From: Hymenobacter psoromatis | GTDB taxonomy: Bacteria; Bacteroidota; Bacteroidia; Cytophagales; Hymenobacteraceae | NCBI GenBank assembly: GCA_001596155.1 | Contig: CP014771.1 | Location: 310,001-374,000 of the forward strand | DNA length: 64,000 bases | Direction: 5' to 3' | Shown: positions 57,623 through 64,000 of the stretch, in pieces | Layout of the letters: each line of letters begins with the position of its first letter | Position numbering within the stretch: the stretch's first letter is position 1 | Made by a program: the position numbers and the translations under genes | The notes under the pieces: model-generated | Seen by the model: the letters and a program-made list of their open reading frames with translations, nothing else | Databases searched by the model: none | What the model was told of the DNA's origin: nothing

Positions 57623-60196
57623 TTAAAAATCAAACTTAAACCGGCCCCGAATGCCCCACGCCGCCACGTTGGGGTTGTCCAGGTACGTGAGGCGGCGCAC
57701 CAAGTCCACCCGAAACAGCTTGAAGATGTTGGCCAGGCCCACGCTGGCTTCGGCGTAGGGCTGGCTGCCCAGCGAAAAGGCGATGGGCTGGCCCCGGCCC
57801 AGGTCGGCCCGCAAAAATTCGTATAGCTCGGGGTGCAGGCCGGGATTGTTCTGGTCGCGCAGGCCGCCGTAGAGAATTTTGAGCGACGCCACCTCGCGCA
57901 ACTTCAGCCGCCGGATGAGGGGTAGCTTATTGAAAATGAAGCCGTTGAAATTATGGTCCAGGAACAGGCTGGCGTAGTGGTCACTCGAAAATTCCAGGAA
58001 ATTCATCAGGTTGTACGATTGTAGCTGGTACGAAAACGTCTGGTTGGCGCGGTGAATATCGAGCAACGGAAACGGCACCTGCCCAAACAGGTAGCCCGCC
58101 TCAAACGTGACGTCGGTGTGGCCCAGCTGCGAGAGATAAAACCGCTTGTTGAAGTTGAAAACCAGGTTTTGGTAGGTGTACTCGCCGCCCAGCACGCCCT
58201 TGAAGCCCGCGTTGAGAATGAGCGTGTAAACGGGCGCGGGGCTGATGATGGGTGTGCGGTAGAGCTTGCCTTGGTAAAACTTTTCGCGCGGTGCCCAGCG
58301 CAGCGTCAGCCCCAGCTCGGTGGTGCGCAGGCCGGCAATTGGGTGAGCTTCGCCCGCCACGCGGTTGCGGAAATAGAGGCCGCCGGCCGGACTTTGCAAC
58401 CAGTTTTTGAAGCTGAGCGCGTACGAAAAGTGGTTGTTGAACTCGTGCAGGTAGTCAAAGCGCGCAATGTCATTATACAAGTATTTATCATTGATGCCGC
58501 GCTTAAAGGACAGCAAAAAATTGTCTTCCTGCACGAACTGCAATTCCTGCCCCGGAATCTTGGTGTCGCGCTGGAAGCTGGCCCGGATAAAATTCTGCGC
58601 AAAGGTGTAAATCGACTTATTATTAAGCGAATACGTCGAGCTGAAGAAGTATTTCCACTTCTCATCCCGGAAGCCGTAGGCCCCGTAGGTTTCAAAATAA
58701 ATGCGCTTGCTGAAGTCCGGCGTCGTCCTACCCCCCAGCCGCAGCCGGAAGCCCTCCACCGGGTTGAAGCTGTAAAACGTGTTGGATGGCCCCACGTCAA
58801 TCGGCCCAAACGCCTTGTAGCCCGAAAACAGGAACGTAAACAGCGTGAGCGAGCGCTGAAACGACTTGATAGTCTGGAGCGTATCGATATTTTTGTAAAT
58901 CGTCCGCTCCATCAGCGTCAGGCTGTCGGGCCGGTTTTGTTGCCAGAAAGCCGCGTCGCGGCCGGTGGTGCTGTCGGCCATCACCACGGCCGGGCCGGCG
59001 TAGAGGCTGTCGGGCTCGGGCTGGCCAATGCGGTAGTTCTCGTTGATGACCGTGCGCACGCCAAAAAAGCCCGAGCCCTTGCGGGTGAGGCTGAAGTCGA
59101 TGGCCAGCACGCTCTTGCGCAGGTGGTAGCGCTGGTCGGGGTTGGGCGCGAACTCCAGGTCGGCGCTGAGGCTGCGTATGAGGTTGAGGTTGATGCGACT
59201 ATCTGCCCCCAGCTCGGCGCGCTGCACGGCGTAGTGCCCGTCGAGCGTCACGTAGAGCTTGCCCGTGAAGAGCAGGTCGCCCCGGTTGCGTGGGTTAAAG
59301 CTCAACTCAATTAGCTGCGGCACGTGCTCCTTGAGCGTGTCGCTGATGTAGTATTGGTAAAAGGTCGGTCCGCCGTTGGCAATGGGGCTCAGCAGCTGAT
59401 TGCCGAGCAGGCTCACGTTGTTATCGTAGATGTTGATGTCCTGATACATCCGGTTGAAGTAGGTGCTCAGGCCGTCATTATCAATGAATTGCTTGTCAAA
59501 TTGCACCTGCTTGCTGGCCAGCACCACGGTTTTGAGCGTGGGCGGGTCTTTGCGGTAGTATTCCTTCGACAGCTTCTCCTCCAGGTACACCGGCAGCACG
59601 TTCACGCCGCCCACCGCCGTCGAATCCTGCTTCTTAAATAAAAACTGGTAATTGTGAAATATCTTCCGGTTCTTGAATTTCTCCGATAAGTTGCTGAACG
59701 AGAACCCCATCTTCTCGTACTTCTCATACTCCACGTAGGGGTAGCTTTCGGGCTGATTCTCGGCCTTGTGGGCGATAATCTGCCGGATAAGCTCCACGGC
59801 GGGATTTTCCTTATTTTTATAGCGCGGCGGCTTGGTGCCCTTGACGACCACCTCGTTGAGCTGCGCCGAGCTGGTCACCAGCTGCACATTCAAGGTCAGC
59901 GGCTGGCCGGGCACGAACGTTTTGGTCACCTGCCGGTAGCCCAGGTAAGTGAAAACCAGGGTCGCGTATTGCGCGGGCACTTGCAGCGAGTAGTGCCCCT
60001 GCTCATCGGTGTTGACCCCGAGGGCCGACTGGGGCACGGCAACGCTCACGAAGGGCAATTTGGCCTTCGTCCGGGCATCCGTCACCACTCCGCTGATGGT
60101 GGTAGTCTGGGCCAGCGCCGGCCCCGCGAGTAGTACCAGCAGCAGCCAGAGCAGCCCCACCGGGGCCAAAAGCCTGCTACACCAAAACCTTATCAT
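57623..60196 (-). CDS. DUF5686 outer-membrane protein with carboxypeptidase-like regulatory domain
   Basis: From ATG 60196 the product has 857 residues: a signal peptide ([22 protein letters not shown]), a CarboxypepD_reg domain ([41 protein letters not shown]), then the large DUF5686 barrel rich in Tyr/Phe and ending in an aromatic-rich strand (FKFDF). It is probably an outer-membrane receptor or export channel. The start overlaps the gtrA stop (ATGA), so it is coupled to the lipid cluster. Its role there is unknown. Confidence 0.88.
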   Translation of the reverse strand: MIRFWCSRLLAPVGLLWLLLVLLAGPALAQTTTISGVVTDARTKAKLPFVSVAVPQSALGVNTDEQGHYSLQVPAQYATLVFTYLGYRQVTKTFVPGQPLTLNVQLVTSSAQLNEVVVKGTKPPRYKNKENPAVELIRQIIAHKAENQPESYPYVEYEKYEKMGFSFSNLSEKFKNRKIFHNYQFLFKKQDSTAVGGVNVLPVYLEEKLSKEYYRKDPPTLKTVVLASKQVQFDKQFIDNDGLSTYFNRMYQDINIYDNNVSLLGNQLLSPIANGGPTFYQYYISDTLKEHVPQLIELSFNPRNRGDLLFTGKLYVTLDGHYAVQRAELGADSRINLNLIRSLSADLEFAPNPDQRYHLRKSVLAIDFSLTRKGSGFFGVRTVINENYRIGQPEPDSLYAGPAVVMADSTTGRDAAFWQQNRPDSLTLMERTIYKNIDTLQTIKSFQRSLTLFTFLFSGYKAFGPIDVGPSNTFYSFNPVEGFRLRLGGRTTPDFSKRIYFETYGAYGFRDEKWKYFFSSTYSLNNKSIYTFAQNFIRASFQRDTKIPGQELQFVQEDNFLLSFKRGINDKYLYNDIARFDYLHEFNNHFSYALSFKNWLQSPAGGLYFRNRVAGEAHPIAGLRTTELGLTLRWAPREKFYQGKLYRTPIISPAPVYTLILNAGFKGVLGGEYTYQNLVFNFNKRFYLSQLGHTDVTFEAGYLFGQVPFPLLDIHRANQTFSYQLQSYNLMNFLEFSSDHYASLFLDHNFNGFIFNKLPLIRRLKLREVASLKILYGGLRDQNNPGLHPELYEFLRADLGRGQPIAFSLGSQPYAEASVGLANIFKLFRVDLVRRLTYLDNPNVAAWGIRGRFKFDF

Positions 60197-60576
60197 TTCC
60201 TGAATACAAAATAGAGCTGCAAAAAGTAGTTGAACCCGACGCCAACCGCTAGGGAAACCAGCACTTTGCTTGCCAGATAATTTAGGTGTAATTGCTGGGT
60301 AAACAGATAAACGCCACCAGCGTTCAACAGCATACTGCCCAGCCACACCAAAAAATACCGGCCGCCCTGCGCCGGAGCCCGCTGGTGCGGTGCCTGAAAC
60401 ACGTAGTGCCGCCCCAGGTAAAAATTGACTAGGCCCCCGGCCGTGTTGCCCAGCGCCGTGGCGAGCAAATACCAGCTGTGCAGGCCCTCGACGCAGGCCA
60501 CTGTCACCAAAAAATCGACAGCCGTGCCGGTCGCGGCGGCGGCTTGCGCGCGCAAAAACCGGCGGTAGCCCACCAC
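60193..60576 (-). CDS. GtrA-family membrane protein
   Basis: The 127-residue product has four helices with the GtrA signature ([70 protein letters not shown]). GtrA proteins are linked to flipping or transfer of lipid-linked sugars. The gene starts with GTG 60576, three bases after the pgpA stop, and ends in an ATGA overlap with the DUF5686 gene, so it is translated within the operon. Confidence 0.88.
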   Translation of the reverse strand: MVGYRRFLRAQAAAATGTAVDFLVTVACVEGLHSWYLLATALGNTAGGLVNFYLGRHYVFQAPHQRAPAQGGRYFLVWLGSMLLNAGGVYLFTQQLHLNYLASKVLVSLAVGVGFNYFLQLYFVFRK

Positions 60577-60578
60577 CC

Positions 60579-61028
60579 TTATAGGTAGCCCAGCCGCCGG
60601 CCGGCTTGTAGCAGCAGGTTGGTGTAGAGGCCGGCTAGCACGTCGTCCATCATCACGCCCACGCCGCCCGGTAGCTCTTCCATATTCTTGATAAACAAAG
60701 GCTTAGTGATATCAAAAAAGCGAAACAGCACGAGGCCGGCCAGTAAGTTCGGCCCCGTAACGGGAATCCGCAACATGCCGACCCACATGCCCGCCACCTC
60801 ATCGATGACAACCCGCGAGCTGTCTTTGCCCCACTCAGGCTCGACGCGCTGGGCGGCCAGCGTGCCCGCGGCCAGCACCCCGAGCGTGAATAGGGTGGCC
60901 GGGCCGGGCCGCCGCGTAGGGTCGCGGGTGCGGGCCAGGTATAAGGCGAGGCAGCAGGCGGCGGCCGCCACCGTGCCGCCGCCTTTCACGTACCCGATGC
61001 CTAGCACGCTGGCGAATAGATTAAACAA
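60579..61028 (-). CDS. pgpA: PgpA-like phosphatase (candidate PI-phosphate phosphatase)
   Basis: The 149-residue membrane phosphatase shows the PgpA motifs VKGGGTVAAAACC, DSSRVVIDEVAGMWVGML, FRFFDITKPLFIKNMEELPGGVGVMMDDVLAGLYTNLLL. PgpA normally dephosphorylates phosphatidylglycerophosphate. In inositol-lipid clusters of Bacteroidota a PgpA relative removes phosphate from phosphatidylinositol phosphate; its place between ino1 and the CDP-alcohol transferase argues for the latter, but this is inferred. Confidence 0.85.
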   Translation of the reverse strand: MFNLFASVLGIGYVKGGGTVAAAACCLALYLARTRDPTRRPGPATLFTLGVLAAGTLAAQRVEPEWGKDSSRVVIDEVAGMWVGMLRIPVTGPNLLAGLVLFRFFDITKPLFIKNMEELPGGVGVMMDDVLAGLYTNLLLQAGRRLGYL

Positions 61029-61040
61029 TTGAGTAATCAG

Positions 61041-61112
61041 TTAAGAATTAGGAGTTAAGAGTAAGAGTTGAATAATACTTCGAGAGAATTTAACGCTCAA
61101 CTCCTAACTCCT
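61041..61112. repeat. GAGTTAAGAGT short inverted repeats
   Basis: GGAGTTAAGAGTAAGAGTTGA on the left faces TCAACTCCTAACTCC on the right. It separates ino1 from pgpA and is related in style to 47587. Confidence 0.6.
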
Positions 61113-62432
61113 TCACATCGCCGGACCATCTTGGTAGGCTTCTTCGCTGGCGGCGGCCACGGGCTCTTCGCCCATGAGCAGGCGCAAGGTGTTGTGCAGC
61201 GTCACGAGCTGCTTGAAGATGTCGTGCTCGGGCCGCAGGCCAGGCGCGGTTTGGGGCGACTTGAGGTAGAACGAGAGCCACTCCTGCACGCCCGCCAGGC
61301 CGGCGCGCTTGGCCAGGTCCATAAACAGGGCTAGGTCGAGCACCAGCGGGGCCGCCAGGATGGAGTCGCGGCAGAGGAAGTTAATCTTAATCTGCATCGG
61401 GTAGCCCAGCCAGCCAAAGATGTCGATGTTGTCCCAGCTCTCCTTGTTGTCGCCGGCGGGGGGGTAGTAATTGATGCGCACCTTGTGGTACATATCGCCG
61501 TATAGCTCCGGGTTTTCTTGGGGGTGAAACACGCTGTCGAGCACGCTCAGCTTCGACACTTCCTTGGTGCGGAAGTTATCGGGGTCGTCGAGCACCAGGC
61601 CGTCGCGGTTGCCCAGAATATTGGTGGAGAACCAGCCTCGCACCCCCAGCGAGCGGGCACTCAGGCCGGGGGCTACGATGGTTTTCATCAGGGTCTGGCC
61701 CGTTTTGAAGTCCTTGCCGGCCACCGGCGTGCCGGTGGTGGCGGCCAGCTCCAGCAGCGCGGGCACGTCCACGGTCAGGTTGGGGGCACCATTCACGAAC
61801 GGCACGCCCTCGCGCAGGGCGGCGTAGGCGTATATCATGCTGGGCGCGATGTGGGGCGCGTTGGCCCGCAGGCCCGCCTCAAAGTTGGCCAGCGTGCGGT
61901 GCGTGTCGGTCAGCTCGTGGTAGATTTCCGTCGAGCCGCACCACACCATGACCAGGCGGCTACAGTCGCGGGTGGCCTTAAAGTTACGAATATCAGCGAT
62001 AACCTGCTCGGCCAGGTCGAGCTTGGTGGTGTAGGTCTTGACGTGGGTGCCGTCCAGGTTCTTGACGTAGCGCGGGTCAAACGCGGCCTTCATGGGCACC
62101 AGCGCCTCCATCTCGGCGCGCACGGGCTGCAAGGTTCGGTAGTCCAGCACGCCGGCCTTCAGGGCCGCCTCGTACACGTTGTCCTCGTACACGTCCCAGC
62201 CGCCAAACTCAATATCAGCAAGGGCCGTCAGCGGGGCAAAGTCTTTGATGACGGGGTTGCCGGTTGAAGTGCGGATTTTGCCCATCTGCGTGAGCGAGCC
62301 AATGGGCTGGGCAGTGCCTTTGCGCACCGCCAGCACGCCCGCGATGAGGGTAGTGGCCACGGCTCCCATGCCGGGTAGGAGGATGCCAAGTTTGCCGTCG
62401 GCTGGCGCAACCAGCCCTTTTTGTTCTTTCAT
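61113..62432 (-). CDS. ino1: Inositol-3-phosphate synthase
   Basis: The enzyme converts glucose-6-phosphate to myo-inositol-3-phosphate with NAD+. The 439-residue product shows the glycine-rich NAD motif (LGILLPGMGAVATTLIAGV, about residues 16-34), SLTQMGKIRTSTGNPVIKDFAPL, the WCGSTEIYHELTDTHRTL region, GVPFVNGAPNLTVDVPALLELA, GTPVAGKDFKTGQTLMKTIVAPGL with the active-site Lys/Asp, and GWFSTNILGNRDGLVLDDPDNFRTKEVSK. All are conserved positions of the family. It heads the inositol-lipid cluster; a -7 box lies upstream at 62557-62564. Confidence 0.93.
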   Translation of the reverse strand: MKEQKGLVAPADGKLGILLPGMGAVATTLIAGVLAVRKGTAQPIGSLTQMGKIRTSTGNPVIKDFAPLTALADIEFGGWDVYEDNVYEAALKAGVLDYRTLQPVRAEMEALVPMKAAFDPRYVKNLDGTHVKTYTTKLDLAEQVIADIRNFKATRDCSRLVMVWCGSTEIYHELTDTHRTLANFEAGLRANAPHIAPSMIYAYAALREGVPFVNGAPNLTVDVPALLELAATTGTPVAGKDFKTGQTLMKTIVAPGLSARSLGVRGWFSTNILGNRDGLVLDDPDNFRTKEVSKLSVLDSVFHPQENPELYGDMYHKVRINYYPPAGDNKESWDNIDIFGWLGYPMQIKINFLCRDSILAAPLVLDLALFMDLAKRAGLAGVQEWLSFYLKSPQTAPGLRPEHDIFKQLVTLHNTLRLLMGEEPVAAASEEAYQDGPAM

Positions 62433-62767
62433 TTGAAGTGGCGTTCGGTACTACATGAAGCAAGATGATGTTGCAGCTTCCGATTTGGTGCAACAAGACG
62501 GATATAACTTGGAATTATTTTATCCGCATGAAGGGCGGATTAACCAATTCGGGGCGCAAAGGTATTCGGGCGACTCTGTTCGGACGGCTGAATTTTGAAT
62601 CGGCTACGCTAAGCTGGGTGGTCAACTATCTGGTAATTACCGCTAAAAAACTCATCTGCTCTCCTCTGCCCGCCGTTATTTGGGTCGCCGGTACCTTAGA
62701 TTGGCAGTTCGAAAGCTGTTTGGACAGAATTGCCCGCCGCGCGTTGCCGATTATTTTACTTTCCAGA
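62433..62767. other. 335-bp divergent region between ino1 and the GH92 gene
   Basis: The plus-strand CAAAGGTA at 62557-62564 reads TACCTTTG on the minus strand, a -7 box that would give ino1 a leader of about 120 bases. For the GH92 gene only a partial TACCTTAG (about 62692) is seen. No ORF, repeat or strong hairpin is evident. Confidence 0.45.
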
Positions 62768-64000
62768 ATGACCAAAACAGTCCTATTGGCCGCGATGTTG
62801 CGCGCGCTCAGCACGGGCACGTTCGCCCAGGCCCAAGTCTCTACCCCCCCCTCGCCGGCCGACCTCGTGAACCCGCTGATGGGCACCGACTCGAAGCCCG
62901 AGTTTTCGAACGGCAATACGTATCCGGCCATTTCGCGGCCCTGGGGCATGAACTGCTGGCTGCCCCAAACCGGCAAAATGGGCAACGGCTGGGCCTACCA
63001 GTATGAGGCCAATAAAATCCGGGGCTTCAAGCAAACGCACCAGCCCTCGCCCTGGATGAACGACTACGGCCAGTTTGCGCTCATGCCCGGCACCGGCAGG
63101 GTAAAGGTGGACGAGGACGCCCGCGCCAGCTGGTTTTCGCACAAATCCGAAACCGCCAAGCCCTACTACTACCGCGTGTACTTGGCTGATTATGACCTCA
63201 CCACCGAAATAGCGCCTACCGAGCGGGCGGCCCGCTTCCGCTTCACCTTTCCGCGCACCGACAGTGCCTGGGTAGTGCTTGACGCGCTAAACAAGGGCTC
63301 GATGGTGAAGCTCCTGCCGGCCCAGAATCGCATCGTTGGCTACACCACCAAAAACAGCGGCGGCGTGCCGGCCAATTTCAAAAACTACTTCGTGGTCGAG
63401 TTCGACCACCCGTTTACCCAGGCCCGGATTTTCAACGATAAAACCTTGGTGGCGGGCCTGCAAGAGCTGGCTGCCGACCACGTGGGCGCGGCCGTGAGCT
63501 TCAAAACCCGCAAGGGTGAGCAGGTGCAGGCGCGGGTGGCCTCGTCGTTTATCAGCGCCGAGCAGGCCGAACGGAATCTGCAAGAGATTGGCAGTAAGGA
63601 TTTTGAAGCCGTAAAGCAGGAAGGTCGCGCCGCCTGGAACCAGGTGCTGGGCCGCATCGAGGTGGCGGGCGGCACCGACGCGCAGCAGCGCACCTTCTAC
63701 TCGTGCCTGTACCGGGCGCTGCTGTTTCCGCGCCGCTTTTATGAGCTGGACGCGGCCGGGCAGCCCGTGCACTACAGCCCCTTCAATGGCCAGGTACTAC
63801 CCGGCTACCTTTACACCGACACGGGCGTGTGGGACACGTTTCGGGCGCTGTTTCCGCTGCTTAACCTGGTGTATCCTGACGAAAGCGCCAAGATGCAGGC
63901 CGGCCTCGCCAACGACTACCGCGAGGGCGGCTGGCTGCCCGAGTGGGCCAGCCCCGGCTATCGCAACGTGATGGTGGGCAACAACTCGGCCTCGGTAGTG
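62768..64000 (+). CDS. GH92 alpha-1,2-mannosidase, 3' end outside the window
   Basis: The frame from ATG 62768 stays open for 411 codons to the window edge. It starts with a signal peptide (MTKTVLLAAMLRALSTGTFAQ), then the GH92 N-terminal beta-sandwich: VNPLMGTDSKPEFSNGNTYPAISRPWGMNCWLPQTG, IRGFKQTHQPSPWMNDYGQFALMP, and the start of the catalytic barrel with TFYSCLYRALLFPRRFYELD and YLYTDTGVWDTFRALFPL. GH92 enzymes are calcium-dependent exo-mannosidases. A C8 tract (62844-62851) just after the signal peptide is in frame. Confidence 0.9.
   Translation, partial: MTKTVLLAAMLRALSTGTFAQAQVSTPPSPADLVNPLMGTDSKPEFSNGNTYPAISRPWGMNCWLPQTGKMGNGWAYQYEANKIRGFKQTHQPSPWMNDYGQFALMPGTGRVKVDEDARASWFSHKSETAKPYYYRVYLADYDLTTEIAPTERAARFRFTFPRTDSAWVVLDALNKGSMVKLLPAQNRIVGYTTKNSGGVPANFKNYFVVEFDHPFTQARIFNDKTLVAGLQELAADHVGAAVSFKTRKGEQVQARVASSFISAEQAERNLQEIGSKDFEAVKQEGRAAWNQVLGRIEVAGGTDAQQRTFYSCLYRALLFPRRFYELDAAGQPVHYSPFNGQVLPGYLYTDTGVWDTFRALFPLLNLVYPDESAKMQAGLANDYREGGWLPEWASPGYRNVMVGNNSASVV

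Noticed and set aside
62844..62851. C8 tract in the GH92 gene as a possible frame break
   Set aside because: The signal peptide and the GH92 domain are in one frame across it (STPPSPADLV).

Overview
The window reads as chromosome of a GC-rich Bacteroidota bacterium, most likely Hymenobacter or a close Cytophagales relative (inferred from gene content and style, not from a search). Supporting signs are Bacteroidota-type -7 promoter boxes (TANNTTTG), a fused lpxC/fabZ gene, DUF5686, DUF4833, UMA2 and GH92/GH43 families, and an inositol-lipid gene cluster. No rRNA, tRNA or CRISPR array was seen.

Layout. 1-8.8 kb: a cut membrane protein, a secreted coiled-coil protein, an outer-membrane barrel, a NeuD-type acetyltransferase, trhO, a nucleoside phosphorylase, a LuxC-like acyl-CoA reductase divergent from a ferredoxin, and aat. 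8.8-14.2 kb: an accessory interval between aat and valS. It holds a small structured transcription unit, an O-antigen-ligase-like gene, a methyltransferase, an alpha/beta hydrolase and a broken immunity-like gene. These are separated by decayed copies of the 5' ends of valS (one) and aat (two). 14.2-25.8 kb: valS (frameshifted at a C8 tract), a broken UMA2 gene, an oligopeptidase B, a 2-oxoacid dehydrogenase E2, small secreted proteins and an ABC exporter. 25.8-26.6 kb: a RAYT transposase flanked by two inverted copies of one palindrome. 26.5-40.2 kb: an essentially complete phenylacetate catabolic cluster (paaF, Z, J, I, H, G, D, C, B, A, E, K), with palindromes in most of the gaps between genes and two matching operator-like palindromes at the paaA and paaK promoters. 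40.3-50.6 kb: cinA, DUF4197, an arylsulfotransferase-like lipoprotein, a UMA2 protein, an ABC ATPase, and lipid A genes lpxA, lpxC/fabZ and lpxD. 50.7-55.3 kb: carbohydrate genes (GH43, a FucP-type transporter, a sialate O-acetylesterase-like enzyme). 55.3-62.4 kb: an inositol phospholipid/sphingolipid cluster. 62.8 kb to the end: a GH92 alpha-mannosidase cut by the window edge.

How the genes work together. PaaK activates phenylacetate, PaaABCDE epoxidises the ring, PaaG and PaaZ isomerise and open it, and PaaF/H/J carry out beta-oxidation, with PaaI as the rescue thioesterase. In the lipid cluster, inositol-3-phosphate synthase, a CDP-alcohol phosphotransferase, a PgpA-like phosphatase and an AUR1/PAP2-like enzyme form a plausible complete route from glucose-6-phosphate to phosphatidylinositol and inositol phosphoceramide.

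Most notable: the scarred aat-valS interval with a 75-bp MITE-like insertion and CTAA target duplication; the inositol-lipid operon; the RAYT unit and the palindromes strewn through the paa operon; repeated C8 tracts, two of which break reading frames; and a compact RNA plus micro-protein unit at 8921-9220.
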